Shown: positions 12,091 through 26,900, counted from the first letter of the stretch. The stretch: 64,000 bases of DNA from Alligator mississippiensis (GCF_030867095.1 NC_081824.1:124132162-124196161); one strand, 5' to 3'. The notes: generated by a model not told the origin, from the letters alone. Made by a program: numbers and translations.

Positions 12091-13510
12091 TCTTAATCTA
12101 CCTAAATTGTCAGCTTCCACAACATCTTGTGGCAATGAGTTTCATACTTCAATATTATACTGTGTGAAAAATAACTTTCTTTTAGTTTTAAACTTACTGC
12201 CTACTCCATTTATTTTATGAGCCCTAGTTCTTGTATTGTGAGATAATAATAATCCCTGTTTACTTTCTCTTCACCATTTAGTATTTTGTAAATGCTTATC
12301 ATATCCCCCCTCAAGCATGTCTTCTCTAAACTGAATAGACCTAGGTGCCTCTTTAGTCTCTCCTCATAGTGAAGCCCCCTCCCCCCCATACTACTAACCA
12401 TCCTCGTTGCCCTTCTCTGTACCTTCTCTAGTTCTTGTCTCCTTTTTGAGGTGTGGGGACCAAAACTGGGCCCAGTATTCAGGTGTGGATGCACCATGGA
12501 TTTATAAAAGGGCATAATGATTCTCGTTGTTTTGTTCCCAATTCACTTAATAATCCCTACCATTTTGTTTGCCTTTTTGATGGCTGATGAGTTCCGAGCT
12601 GAGGTTTTTAACAAACTGCCCACAATGACTCTTAGCTCTCTTCCCTGTGTAGTAACAGCTAACCCATCACAGTGGGTTCTGTCCACTGAATTCAGGGTCC
12701 CAACATAGATACAGTTTGGGTTATTTTTGCCAGTATGCATCACTTCATACTTATCTACATCTGCCATCTAATTGCTTATTTGTTGAAGCATGCCAGATCC
12801 TTCTATAGTTCCTTACAGTCCACTTTGGCCTTTACCACTTAGAATAATTTTGTGTTACTAGCTGAAACCTGCAAAACATTTGCGATGAAACTTGGGGTGA
12901 CAGTGGGTGGGTCCTGCTCGGGGGACACCACTGCCATGGAGGGAAGCACCAGAGTCCCTGCAACTCAGGGGCTGTGTGACTGGCCAGCAGCTCGCTCCCT
13001 GGCCATGGGAGAGGTGGGCAGGCTCCCAGGAGAAAAAAAAAAGGATCAGGCCCCCCACTGCTTTTTTTTTTTTTCTTCCTTCGGCAGAACCTGCCCACTT
13101 CAAGGTGGGGGCCCTGGTACTTCATTGTAGCTCTGATTTACCTGCCTATCTGTTTGAAATGTCTCAGGATCTATAATAATAACATACTTATTCTGCCTGT
13201 TGGGAGCACTCTGGTTGGTTGTTTCAGTAAGCATTGTGAAGACTGCCAAGACAACCAATCAGAGTGCTCTGGACAGACAGTATGCCTATTATTATTATAG
13301 ATTTGCAAATTTGGCCACCTTACTACTCTCCCCCTTTTCCAGATCACTTACGACTGTCATACAGCACTGGTCCCAATACAGATCCCTGGGGAACCCTGCT
13401 CTTTACTTTTTTCCATCTTGAAAAGTGACCACTTATACTCGCTCTGTTTTCCATCCTTAAACCAATTTCTAATCCATGAGTGGGCCTTCCCTGTAATCCC
13501 ATGACTAAAC
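12090..13510 (-). mobile_element. Old CR1/L3-like LINE fragment, interrupted
   Basis: On the minus strand the blocks SLGTSAVCQ-type RT context (13320-13400), DKYEVMHTGKNNPN (around 12730) and [12 protein letters not shown]...YEERLKR...LGLFSLEK (12330-12440) follow CR1-family ORF2 order. The copy is decayed. It is split by a GC-rich insert from about 12870 and by a palindromic MITE at 13169-13302; LINE sequence resumes at GCAAATTTGGCCACC. Confidence 0.75.
13169..13302. mobile_element. Palindromic MITE with long inverted repeats
   Basis: Left ATCTATAATAATAACATACT... and the reverse complement of the right end ATCTATAATAATAATAGGCA... pair over roughly 60 bases, including GAGCACTCTGGTTGGTTGT against GAGCACTCTGATTGGTTGT. 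The whole element is about 134 bp and sits within the old LINE. Confidence 0.8.
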
Positions 13511-14878
13511 TTTGAGAATTTTTATGAAGAATTAAAGTTTGTTAATTTAACTTCAGAAAAGTACTTAGTTTTAGGGGGTGTTCCTGTTTTCACTTTTAAA
13601 ATATTTTCCATTTGAAAAGTCAGGTGAAGAGAGAGAGAATTACTTTCTCTAGACTTTCAGTTTTTCTCAGCTATTTCAGTTTTCCAGAGGAGGAGGCTGA
13701 GAAAATGAAAGCTTTCCCTCTATTTTCAAAGAACATTTTTCATTAACCAAAAATTAAAAATGTATTCTACTCACTTTTCACTGTTTCACTTTTACTGAGA
13801 TGTCACAGGTATATCAGTGTGTGTTTTGTTGAACCGTTTATGGTGGTTGGTAATAACTAGTTGCTACTATTTAGTAGCAGTTTTGGTCAATTAAATCTGT
13901 TACAGTCCCATTCTTAGTGGTGGCATGGATAGTTTTCCACCTTCACAATTGGCATTTTTGTTGGTGGAGTCAGCAGAGATGCTGAGGATTTGAATTTGTT
14001 ATGGGACCTGCATTTCCCTTTTACCTCTAGACTTGGTTAACGAAGACTGCATGCCAGATACTTGTCCTGTCTTCCCTACCTCTCAGGTTCTAGACCTGCC
14101 AGTCACACCACTTGCTAGCCAGTGATATAAGTGGTTTGTGATTAAGATGGAATAAGGTGTCTTTACTCACCGGCTGTCTTTCATCCGGATTTCATAATAT
14201 GACCTGGCTACCCGCATCCCTACTACAGTAATCTGGGCATCAGTAGAGGGAAAGGTGAGTAGAGGCCAGATGAATAAAGGCACTGCAAGCACAGATAAAG
14301 AGCCCTTCCTACTAGGTGATGAGATAGGAGTCACAGGGATGGTGACAGGAATAAGCAGAGATAGCCACAGGTCAGAGGTATTCGCCAATACTGCAGAGGT
14401 ATTGATAAGCAGAGATACTGGTTGACTGAGGAGAAATATGTAGGAACAATAATTTGCCCACAATTCAAAGTTAAAGTATTATATATGCTTATATAGTATT
14501 ATTGTGGTGTCTAAGCATGCAGTTAATTAGTCCTCAGCTGAATGGTCAACCTGGACAGTTTTTCTTGTATGAAACCATAAAGTATCTGTAAGTACCTCTC
14601 AATTGTGGAAATGAGGAACCTCACACCATGCGTCAGTGAGAGAAACAGAAGAAATGCACTCTGGATATCTGCAAGGTTGGGGATTCACTCCATTATTGCG
14701 GTAAGTTCACAACGGTCTGTGGGGAGAGACATTCATCTCCTGATGATGCTTTTATAAAGAGCCCCTCTGCCAATAGAGCAGTTAGTTCCAGCAATCATAG
14801 ATTTACTCTGAACATTGATTCCTTTGTGATCAAGAGATCCAGTGTGACTAATAGCTTGCTATTTTGAATTTTATACAG
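13511..14878. other. ZC2HC1B: Presumed ZC2HC1B upstream region or first intron
   Basis: No start-codon exon for ZC2HC1B was identified here. The missing first exon must end with a single base, because the next exon starts with two bases (CT) of a split codon. Confidence 0.4.
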
Positions 14879-14943
14879 CTGCCGGAAGTCAAGTTTTGCT
14901 TCCTTGTGAAATCTGTGGAAGGCACTTTAAACAAGATGTTCTG
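14879..14943 (+). CDS. ZC2HC1B: ZC2HC1B exon with first half of C2HC finger 1
   Basis: TTATACAG|CTGCC acceptor and CTG|GTAAAG donor. Reads [20 protein letters not shown] and L. Ends in phase 0 inside the finger. Confidence 0.9.
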
Positions 14944-17900
14944 GTAAAGCATATTAATTATACAGTGATATTTTCTAGTTGTGTAGAACCTGTCAGCCTG
15001 AAGGATCCCACAGGGTTTCATAAGGTGTGCGTATACATGTGCAATTAATGTGAAGCTATAAATTCTGGAGTTTACTGTCCTGGAGTTTATTGCTCCTGGG
15101 CATGCTGTTTGAATGTGTGTCCCAGACCAATAAACTCGGGAGCACTGAAACACCCTAGTGCCCCAGACAGGTGGGGTAAACTCTGCAGCAGGATAGTACT
15201 TGTATTTATAGTAGTTAAATTACAAGCACTATCCTGCTGCAGAGTAAATTTAGTTTACTCCCGCCTAATAGGGGCACAGGTGTAGATGCCAAGATGTTTT
15301 CTGCATAGCTAATTAGTCTGCTGCACAATTGACGTCTCATGTAGATGCACCCAAACTGTATACCTGTAGCACAACCTAAGAACAGCCATCCCTAAGATGT
15401 AGCACAGCAATCAACCAACATACTGTTTGTTGTTCACTACATAATAGCGAGCAACAGTAGCATAACTGAGTGTGTGGGGGGGTGGGGGAGAGGGGCAGGG
15501 TGATTAGGGCAGCAGCAGTCCTGGGCACTCTCTTGATAAGGGGATGGCAGAGGCACAAAAATAGTTGTGGCTGCAGTGGGAATTAATTGCATCAGCACCA
15601 CTGCAGCTGGCTGAGACACAGAGCTGCCCTACTGTGTCTCTGGTGAGCAAGAATAATTTTGCCCAGAAATGCCAGGACAAGCCCTTTCTTTTCTGAAAAG
15701 TACCCTGAGGCTTTTTGTGTGTGTGTGTGGTGTGTGTGTGTGTGTATGCATTTAGCAGAAATGAGCTTTAGGGATGGGGAGAAGAGAAGTGGGTAAATGC
15801 AAGCAGATTAACTGCAGATGTTGAAAGAAGTAAAATGGTATGAAAAGTACTTTCATGACTGAGGTAGATTAGGGAATTAATCAGGTTTCATTAAAATTGG
15901 CTTAATCCCAAACACTGCACAATTCTTGGAAAGTGTCCTAATTAGGAAATGGAGTAATTGGCAGCTCTGTTTTCTTGCAGCTTTGCAACCTGTAAAAAAG
16001 CCCTCTACTGGTGCCCCTTTAAAGCTTTTCTGCAGTGAGCTTTTCCAGCAATAGCTTTCAAGTTCCCTGGGCAAAATAAACAACTGTGAGGTTACCATGA
16101 CAGCGTAATGTGTATGAAAGGCATAATCCAAAACTTAGTCAAGTCGGTGAAAGACTCATTGCCTTCCCTGGACCCTGGATTAGAGCCTGAGCCTTGATGG
16201 ACTAGGTCAGGAGTGGCCAAGCAGTGGCACAGATGTCGCAAATGGCAGGCAGCATCTGTGTGTGGTACATGGCACACTGGAGAGGGGACAGGTAGCACTG
16301 TGCAAATAAGGCAGTGAGCAGAAAGCTGAGCATCAGATCAGGCATGGAGCACTGGTGAAGCAAAAAGCTGAGCAGCAAATCAGGGGGATGGTGTGACACT
16401 TAGGGTGGGTACAGAGCTAATTTGTGGCATGCCTGCCAAAAACGTTGACCCCCACTGGACTAGGTCAATAAATTAAGACTAGAAATTAATGTGTGCCTCC
16501 CTTGGAAGAAGAGCCTTTGTGAATGCCTAATTTGACATGAGGTGCAATCCTGTCAAAAGTTAGGTGTCCTCAAGACTGATGTGGAAACCAGTTGTCCAGG
16601 AAGTCGGTTGCTGCACCTCTTGCGCAGAGAAGATCAGCCAAAGGATAGTTTCCAATTCCCACTGAACCAGAGCCTCGTTTCATGTGCTATTGGGAAAAGT
16701 TCAATGCAGCATGCTCTTAAAACATGAGGGGATGTTGAAAAATCTGTGGTAACTAAAGATACTTCTGAACTCCTCTGAAGAGGTGTTGAAATGTCTTCTC
16801 TCAATCCTGTAACAATTCATGATAGAAAAACAATGGGAAAGGGAAGGAAATAGGCAGCAAGCTGGAAGTAAAACAAGAAAATGGGAAGGAAATGTGAGAA
16901 ACAAGGAAAAAGCAGATGGGGCCCAAACCCATAGACCTTATTCCTGTTGGCTGTCTCATTAAGGTCAGGAGGACTACTGATGTAAGTAATAGCTGCAGGT
17001 TGGGCTCTGCATACATGGAGGCTCACAAGTTTTCACACCAGCTTTCTCAAAGAAAGCCAGTTAGTGCTGCTGCTACGTCTATATGAGCCAACCACTGCAC
17101 AGTCATTTAGTAATTGCATAACCAAATACTAAATGACTGCACCATAACTGGCCTTACTGTGCAGTAACATCCTGGCATGGTTGCCTAGTGACGTTTACTG
17201 CACAGTAGCTTGTTACTACGGTGCAGTAGCGTTACATCACGGTTTGTGCCTGGCAAAGCTACTGCACCAGTGGGAGCAATACTAGACATTGTACAGCTTC
17301 CAAATCTGTATGTCAGACTTTACAGCCCCTGTTGTAAAACCTTCTCCTTGGGTTCCCGTCTTGGTATGTCCCAAAGAAATTCCCTCTGCCTTTTTAGCTA
17401 TGAGTGGAAGTCTGTCTTGTTCTAAAATGTAGTATTGTTAAACAGTTGGCACATCTCATCCTGATGGTGATAGGGTGAAGAGTGCAGTTTATTATCAGGA
17501 GAGAAAGGGAAAAGGGCCAATGGCTCCCATTCAGAATCCACATGTGCCTGTCTCGCCTCTGTTAATAATCTTGATGCTGTTAGAAGTAATTATACAGCCT
17601 TAGTCAAAGGCAGCATTAACTCCACAAGATGTTATTTTCCTTTGCATCCCAGATGAGGCATTCCCCAATATGCCAGAAAGTCTTCAGCAAGAAACGCAAG
17701 CCTTTCAATTCCTTGAAACAGAGACTGCAAGGAACTGAAATTACCACTGTGAAGAAACAGCCACAACCAAAGGTATTTCTGAGATCATAGCTAAGGCATT
17801 ACTTTTGTTCTCATGAACATTGTCATTCACTCCAGGGGCAAACATATGGTGTCTTGTGCATTACTCTGTGATGTTTTCCTCTTTGGAAGTGCTGTCTCTG

Positions 17901-20900
17901 TGGCTGTGTATCTATCTGCCTTCTTTCCTTCCTGTCTCTGAATTTACCACCTGTGCAACAGCAAGGCCCCTGCCACATGTTACTTTCTTTAAGTACTTAA
18001 TTGCATCTTGTTGTGACCTGGCCATACATTCAATCAATTAATGGCATTATGAAATGAGGAATAAGCCACAAAGCTATTCCACAAAAAATGTGCAATTATT
18101 TTGTGGCTGGTTCCTATCACACCATTAATTGACCATATGTGCCTGTGGCTGGGAACCTCGTCAGTTGATGGAATTTCCAGCTGCAGTGATGCACTATATA
18201 CCCCCAAGGCTGGGAGCCCACAGCTGATCGGGGCTCCCAGCTTCAGGGGCGAACGTGTGGCATGGCAGGACGCATGATTGTATGGATTGCGGATCAACTC
18301 CCATTACACATTTACCTGCACATCTGGCAGGGACCTAAATATACTAGGTGTAGTGTATTGCATCCAGTAATCTGAGGCCTTTCTCAGTACTGAATCCAAA
18401 ATCGTTCACAGCTTTTTGTACAGACCAAGGCCTCTATTCTTATAGGAGACGTTTCCTGTATGTATGTGTAATGTAAAATGCTATGCTAAAAGGAAAAGAA
18501 TGTACAAGCTTTTGACAGCTCCACCAGAGTCTGCGACAGGAAGTGTAACTCAAGTAGTTAAGTATAATGGTAAGATACCAGTGTGCTGCAGAAATGCCCA
18601 AGGGTCAGCCCAACAGCCAACTGTAGTCTGGTTTAGAGACTTAAAGTGAAGCTATGAAGCAGAAGCAATAGTTATTTATTGAAAGAAGCCTTAAGGTTTC
18701 ATTAGGACTCAGGCCGTGTTGGGCCTCTGGAGAGAGAGAGAGCGAACGAGTACATGTACACAGGTGTATAGATCATAGCTGTGTTGGTTTAAGGACATGG
18801 GCAGACAAGGTTCTTTGGGTAAATCTGATATCTTTTATTAGACGAACTCAAATAGATGGAAAAATTCTGCTTTGCAAGCTTTAGGGTACAAGTACCCTTC
18901 ATCAGGCTGAGGAAGTCTTTGCAGTTGGTGTGTGCTCTTCCTGGCTGGAATGAATAGTAAAGAAGCCAGAGGCTGGTATGCATGTGACAGAGCCAGTTGG
19001 TGAAAATATAAATTGAGGCAGTCAATGGGTGAGGGAAGGAAGGGGGTGGGACAGGAAGGGGGAAGAGTAATGAATGTAGCTAGTAAATAGTAGAGAGGTA
19101 CCTGGGGAGTCAGATATTAGGCAGGTTATAATGTGTTGTGAATCCAGTGTCTATATTGAGTCCATGATTTTTTGTATCCAATAGGCTGATGAAGTGAAGG
19201 TCATAGGATTGTCCGTGAAAGGTGTTTTGTAAGTTTCCTTTTTGAGAATTAGAACTGAGAGATTGGAGAGAGAGTGCTTTTCTTGTGAGAAATGTGCACC
19301 CTTTCCCCCGCGGTAATTGGGTATTCTTGTCTTTGATAGATGTTTGGTGCATGTACATTCTGTCATGCAATTGTTGTTTGGTTTCCCCTATAGATTTTCC
19401 ATCTGGGCATTTGTTGCACTGGATGAGATGTTACATTGCTGGAGGTACAGGTGTAGGATGTACACACACACACACACACACACAGTCTCATACATGCCAA
19501 TATCATGGCTTTGGCTGTATGAAGTTTGTGACTACTGATTTAGTAGCTGCCACAAACCGTGGCTGTGTTGGATGCACTTTCAAACTTTCACTGAAAGTTG
19601 GTTGGAGGAAGAAGCAAAAATCTACAAGAAATCAAGAGGGAAGGGGAGAGGAGTGGAAGCTGGAGAAAGATGGGTGGTTTGTTTCACCCAGTATAATCTA
19701 GAATTCTCTTCTTGAATGTCTTTGGGAAGGAGGGTCTGTTCTATTAAGTTTCTTGGAGCACTGGTTCATTTATGACGATGGAAGAAGAATGGCCAAATTG
19801 GCCTTCCCAAGCCTTGCTAAATGTGTCTTTGTTTGATTTTTTTTTTTTTTTTTTAAATAGTCTTCCTGTACCTTGAAATTCCATTTAAAGACTGAACATG
19901 CTTTCTGTATGATAGCTTTTATGTCTCAGAGTCTGGATACATTTGATTTTCATGCATATTTCTGTCTGTTACAGAATCAAGTGCAAAAGAAATCTAACTG
20001 GAGACAGCATCATGAGGACTTCATGAATGCTATTCAGTCAGCCAAGGAAGTCACAAAAGCCATGAAAGAGGGTCGCCCTCTTCCCCCACCGCCCCCTCCA
20101 AGCATCAATCCAGGTCTGTGGTCTCATGTTGCACTGATAGTGTACTCCTGTTTACTGAATGAGTGTGCTCCTATTTTTTCGTAGCTGTGCTCATTAATGT
20201 TAATTATATGGTTCCTTTCCTATGTGGTAAAGTTACTACACATTTTTTAAGGGGTACCTTTACCCTGGATTCAGAGATTTAATCTGTAGTACAGCTGTAA
20301 ATCATTGAGATCTAATCTGTAGTACAGCTGTAAATCGTTCATCCTAAATCGTGTCCTGAATCTGCCCCCACAGATGAATGGTGAGGGGGAAGATGTAACA
20401 AGACTAATCCTATCAATAAACTTGAAACACCTCAATGTAGTAGCAGACAGAGTTCTGGGATGAGGGTCAGGATACCTGGACTCTCATACTGACTGCCACT
20501 GACTAACAAGGGTAACATTTTATTCTCCTGCCCTCAAAATTAGCTTATTGAGTTGTGCTCAGGCTTCTTGCTGACTTTCTGTGCTGGGGGAATCAAAATA
20601 TCTGCATTCTCAGAGGTCAATAAGAGAAGTTTGGGTGCTCAACATCCATTCTTCTTTCTGTTTCTGTGCAAGACTGGGTAATTACTAGGGACCAACTTAA
20701 TTCATGGTTTCAGGGATTTCACAGAAACCGCAAAATCCACTAAATAAAAAAACCCAAAACCCTTAATAAAAATAAAATGCTGACTCCAGTGGGAATCAGC
20801 AATCCTTGCTGCTGGGAGGAGAAGGTGCCAGGTGGTGGGGTGGCATGAAGGGACGCAGACAAGATGGTGGCTGTCCCTATATCCCTCCTTGCCCTGTCAG

Positions 20901-23900
20901 GGCCTCTCTACCAATCAGTGTGAAGGCTCAGGGCCACTGTCAAATGACCACAGAATTGGAACTTTACACTGTGGTAAACCTGTGAAAATTGGTAAGTCCC
21001 ACCATGATTTAGGCAGATCCATAGTAATTACACTCTGTAAAGTTGTGGGGAAGAGGGAACTATAGATAAAATGCACTTATGTAAGTGCCAGTGACAATTA
21101 TCATATTTACTCAAATCTAAGATGACCAAATTTAAGACAAGCCCCCAATAACTAGATTCTATATACAGAAAAATTATAATTCTTTTATAATTTTTTAGGT
21201 ATAGAATCTAATTATTGGAGGGTTGTCTTAAATTTACCCACCTTCAACACTGTTACAGCAGGGAAAACAGTGACTGGGGGGATTCATAGTTTCATAGTAG
21301 CTAGGGTCAGGAGGGACCTGAACAGATCATCTAGTCTGGCCCCCTGCCCCAGGCAGGAATGAATGCTGGGTTCACAAGACCCCAGACAGGTGATCATCTA
21401 ACCTCTTTTTGAATTTGCCCAAGGTAGGGGCAAGGACCACTTCCCTGGGAAGTTGGTTCCAGATTCTGGCCACCCTAACCGTAAAATATTGCCTCCTGAT
21501 CTCTAACCTAAACCTATTCTCTATCAGCTTATGACCATTGTTCCTCGTCACCCCAAGTGGTGCTGGGGAGAATAGGGCTCTTCCTATTTGCTGATGGTCT
21601 CCCCTAATGAGTTTGTAGGCAGCCACCAGGTTCCCCCTCAGCTTCCTCTTGCTGAGGCTGAACAGGTTCAGGTCCCTCAGTCTTTCCTCATAGGGCCTGT
21701 CCTGCTGCCCTTCCTCCCCCCCCTCCCCCCCCCCCCCAAATGGGTGGCCCTCCTCTGAACTCTCTCCAGGCTGGCCACATCCTTTTTAAAGTGCGGTGCC
21801 CAGTACTGGATGCAGTAGTCCAACTGCAGCCTGGCCAATGTCGTATAGAGGGGGATTGGGTGGCTTTGGGGGGGTCAGATGCCCCTCCTTGCCCTCTATT
21901 CCCACCACTTCTTCCCTGCAGGCTTTTCTGACCCCCCAGCCCTGGCACCACACTATCCCCAGCTCCTCACAGCCTCTGCCCCTCCTGTCCCACTCCCCAT
22001 GATCTCTGTCCCTTCCCCCAACTCCCCAGTCTCTGCCTTTACCGCCCCCCCTCCCGCAACCCCATATTGCCACATGCTGCTTGGGTTCTGTTCCCACCTG
22101 GAAGCACAGCCCCTGGCAGCCATGCAGCGGTGTTGGCACTGCTGACTGGGCAGGCAGGGGACAGTTTCCACATGCTCTGTGCCCAAGAGGGAACCCAGCC
22201 TGAGCTAGAGCCCAGCTGCCCCTGCCAGTACAGAGGGAGGGGACGGGAGGGAAGAGGAGAAGAAGCTTCTGAGGGCAAGTGGAAGGGAGCAGGAAGTTGC
22301 TACAGGTCTGACTCTTTCCTTAACTCAGGCTCTGGGCCAGAGTCAGAGCTGCAGCAACTGCCTACACAACGTCTCCCAGTTTGTATGCAAATTTAAGACA
22401 TGGGGCTTCCCCCCATGCTGATTATGGGTGGAACCTCATCTTAGATTTGGGTAAATACAGTATCTGGGACTATCATGGGCACAGAACAGTGGCCATATGC
22501 TAAAGCTAATAGGATTACAAAGCTCCATAAAGTTAACTGCACAGATAACAGCCAGATCAGGACCTATAATAACAGTGACTGCAAATAAGCTGCATCATGT
22601 GTCATTTGCAATCCTGGCTTAACACATTCCACTGTGCTCCTTGATGTACCTTAAAGTGTTGAATCTGTGTGGCTTTTTAGGTAGCACTCCATGAAAGCTT
22701 AAAAGGCAATGTTGTGTTCGCTGAAATAGAAGAAGACAAGTATGTTAATGATACATTCTCATAAGCTCCCTTCCTTCCTAAGATAATATTTTTTGGGTCA
22801 ATCACATGGCACATTTTTTGCTAAATATCATTTTTTCTGGAGTTTTATTCTATTTTAATTGGCAGGGGGTTAAGCCAAGGATAAGATAATCCTTCACCTT
22901 CAGGAGTTCCCAATAAAGAGACCTGTATTGTGTTTAAAAGTCTTTCCAAAAATAATAATAGTACTGAGGAGGTTATACTGAAGAAGATGAGTGTTGTTAT
23001 CCCAGTTTTATAGATGGGAAAATTTGGGCACAAGGAAGTGAGCTCACTCACCACAAAGTCATTATTGGAGCTTGGACTGGAGTTGAACCCAGTCACCAAA
23101 GACCTGATGTTTTGGCCATTACACTGCATTACCTCCCAGAGTAGTGCAATTCTCTCCCAGTACTGTGTACAACATGCCCCAAAATATTATACATACCTTG
23201 CTTCTGAGAGGCAGAAAGAAAAAGATCTTTCCTTGTAGTAAATAACTGGGTAACAACAGCAAGGGAGCAGAGCCTATTCATTGTTCTGTTCCCTGTGGAC
23301 TGCTGCAGATTTTACCCAGTAAGCGACAGAACCTGCTTATGCTAAATCTCTTGCATATAATGCACTCTCGCATCAATTTCCAGCAGCTAGTTTTTCAGGG
23401 AAAGAGTGTGGGTGTTATGTGAGAAAATATGGCGATTCACAAGCTGTTAACCAAACTTGTTCCTTTATTATGCTTAGACTATATTCAGTGTCCTTACTGC
23501 TCAAGAAGGTTTAATGAGGCTGCAGCAGGGAGACACATTAATTTCTGCAAAGAACAATCTACCCGACGTACCTTTTCACCAAGTACAAAAGCGGCCAAAC
23601 CAGCCCTGGTAAGTAAATGCATTTGCCCTTGTGTTTTCTTGCAAATGAACTTGCCAAACAGTGGACTGAGATGTAGGGAGGGATGCCCCAACTCCATAAA
23701 CTGCCTTAAGCCCCAGGGAAGCAGGTGAATTTACCATTTTCCCTGGTGAATTTACAAGTTTCCCATTGAACTTAAGAACAGAGGACTGGAAGGGGCCTCC
23801 TGGCCAATCAAGTCCAGTCTCCTGTGTTTGCAGGCAATTATTTACCTGAAGAATTCTCCAAATTGCCACTTCCAACCAACAAACCTAACCACAACAAACT

Positions 23901-26900
23901 GTACCCAGCACACCAAGAACCCTTTATAAGGGCTCTAAGTAAAAGCACTGGAGATGAGGCCACTGTTAGTGATCTGCCACTGTTCAACTGCAGGAAAGCA
24001 GCCAGTAACTGCTGAGAAGTTATAAATTGCTTGAAACAGGAGCCTGTCTGGCTTATAGAAAGTTGTAGAAAAGAATGGTAGCAAAATCTTGAAACAAAAA
24101 TGGCTTCTCTGGGTTCTTCTATCAGCAGATTCCAGGAAAACAATTGTACAATACTGGAAACTATTCCTGCTTTCAAGTAGCACTCTCTGCCTTAGCAATG
24201 GGACTCAAACTGTGCTTTCAGAAGGCATCCCTAACTGCCTCTGTGGGCTGAGCTACTTGGGTAGTCCCCAGAAGAGCAGTGATCTGTGACTTTGAAGTTC
24301 ACTCCTCTTTTTATTAAATTGTTTTAAAATGTTTTCTATATTTTTAATGGTTTATATAAAAATGTGAATTGTTCCTTTAAAAAAATAAAGAAGTGGTGGT
24401 AATTTTAACCTGAGGTTGTTTTAAACAGAAGAGTCAAATCTGTTCTTATTCCTACCAGTCCACTTGCTCTGATATGTTCAGAAAATTGAGGATAATAACT
24501 TTACTGCCAAAAAAGGCTTTAAAACCCTCATGGCTGAGATGGTGGTCAGACTGAGAGCACTCAGTCTTGTGTGTCACACATTCAGGGGTGTCAGTGAGCA
24601 GTGCCATAGAAGGTGAAGTTCCGTGATGTAACAATGAGGTACCTGCTCTTTTGAGGGTTTGACTGTCTAACACTGGGTGAGTGAAATAGTTCTTTGGGTA
24701 AGGAACAAACACTCAGGGACTTCTACCCCAGCCCTGACAGGTGCTTAGGGGATCTGAAAGGGGGTTAGGAGACCTGGTTGCTGTCAGATTCTACAAAACA
24801 TCTGCTGGAGCTGAGTTCTTGTGGCTTGTGCTTCTTCGTATGCCATGAAACTGTGCTAACTGCCTGTGTGAATGCGGCATATTCTCTTATTAGGGCAAAC
24901 AACAAAAGAGAGAACCAGCTTTAACAACTGCTGTGGACTCACTGCTTCAGAACAAAGTACAAGAAGCTGCCAATGCAAATCAGTTGAGGGCAGGTAAGAG
25001 CAGAAAGCACAACAAAGAATGAGCCTGGATTGAGTGAATGTTCTCAAACATCAGTGGCCAAGTTCATTGATACTCTAAAACAGGGGTCGGCAACCCCTGG
25101 CACATGTGCTGAGCATGGCATGCGAGGCCATTTTGCTTGGCACGCCGTGGCCAGCCCCGGCTCCGGGAAGCTGCTGCCAGTGACGGAGCCTGGGCTGCTC
25201 CGAGCAGGGCTTGCAGCATCCCAGCTGCCTGCTGGGAGCAGCCTGGGCTCCTGGCTGGTAGCAGCTCCCCAGAGCCGGGGTTGGCTGCAGCCAGGAGGCT
25301 CCAAACAGCTGTGCCAGGCTCCGGAACCAGCTCTGCATCGGCGCATGCAGGCATGCCTCGGAGCAGGCAGTGGGGGCGGGGCCTGAGGTAGTGCAGCCCC
25401 GGTCTCTCCCCTGCTCCCGGCACAGAGGTGATGAACCCAGCGCAGCTGTTCGGAGCCAGCCCGCTGCCCAGAGCCCGGGCACAGCTGTTTGGAGCCTCCC
25501 GGCTGCAGCTGGCCCCGGCTCTGGGGAGTTGCTGCCAGCCGGGATCCCGGGCTGCTCCCAGCAGGCAGCTGGGACACTGCAAGCCCTGCTGGAAGCAGCC
25601 CAGGCTCCAGCAGCTACCCAGAGCCGGGGTAGCTGCTAACAGCCACAGAGCCCAGGGTGGGGGGAAAAGGGCGGTAGGGCTGGGGGGCCAGGGGCTTTGG
25701 GTACGGGGCAGTAGGGCTAGGGGGCAGAGGCTCTGGGTGGGGGGCAGAGGATTTGAGTGGGGGGCAAGGGGCACAAGTCAGGGCATCCTGCAATGTACCC
25801 CTTGCCCTCATTTTGTTTTTCTGCCATGCCAGCACTCCGGCACCTTCTGAGATAGGCATTATGGTATTTTTCGGCACTCCGGCCAAAAAACGTTGCCTAC
25901 CCCTGCTCTCGAACCTGGTAATGGCTTCAGGTACTAGAGCAGGGATCAGCAACATTTTTGGGTCGAATGCCAAAAAACCCCAGAATCTGGACTTGGAAGA
26001 TGTTGGTGTGCCAGGGGCTGCACCTTGTTGTTGTTGCAATGCAACCCCAGCCCTTTCCCTGCCATGTGCCCTGCGGCACATGTAGCCATTACCACCACAG
26101 AATTTGAGCTGCTCACAGTCAGCAGTGAACAAGCTGCAAACAGCTACATCAGGGACTGGAGCTCTGGCACGGCTGCACACATGTCTCAGGGCCATGGAAG
26201 AGAAGGGTCTGGGGTTGTGCTGCCTCAGACCGCTTCCCTGCCATGCACCCTTGGGAGTTGATCTAATCAAAACACCCACAGCATCTTGTGTATTCAGCAT
26301 CCCATGCTCCAAAATTGTGGCAGGGTGCTTTAACTAAAGCTCATTTGATGAGCTTTAGTTAAAGTGCCCCCATAGCCATTTTGAAATGCAGGGACACTGA
26401 ATACACATGACATCAAAGCTGCTGAAGCATTCTAATTAGAACGCTCCAGCAGACTCAGTTAATTAGAACGCGTTAGAGCAGGTGTCCCGCATGTGTACAG
26501 ATACCCACAGAGACTAAGAACCATGCTACTTTTGCGACAATAGTGGTATGGAAGGTGAGAAACCTACTTTTGGTCAAGGGACTAGCTTCCACCAGAAGAA
26601 AATGTTTGAAGATGGCAATTTATGAATTGAAATACTATGTGGATCAAGACGTACATAAGATGGGAAAAGAGAAGGCAGGAAGAGATGGAGGAAAGAAAAA
26701 TGGTAGTGTTTCTTCCAAAATGGACAAAGGGGCAGAGTGAAAATTGTTGTGCTTCCTGGGCTGGGGGTGGGCTTATGAGAGGGCAGTGTGTTAATGGTGA
26801 GAAGGGGTGTATAAAGAACAGGGTATTGTTGTAGGGGAGGTTGTCAAGTTTTGTGTTAATATAGTTTCTTTTAATTGTTTTGTAATAATAATAATAAAAA

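Noticed and set aside
17653-17655. ATG as ZC2HC1B start codon
   Set aside because: It directly follows a splice acceptor and splits C2HC finger 1, whose first half is the in-phase exon 14879-14943.
21688-22396. Frames of ~80-117 codons on both strands
   Set aside because: C/T-rich interior of the P4 transposon, low complexity.
25044-26312. Frames of up to 236 codons on both strands
   Set aside because: Compositional frames in inverted GC-rich repeats of hAT-type elements; no known domain.
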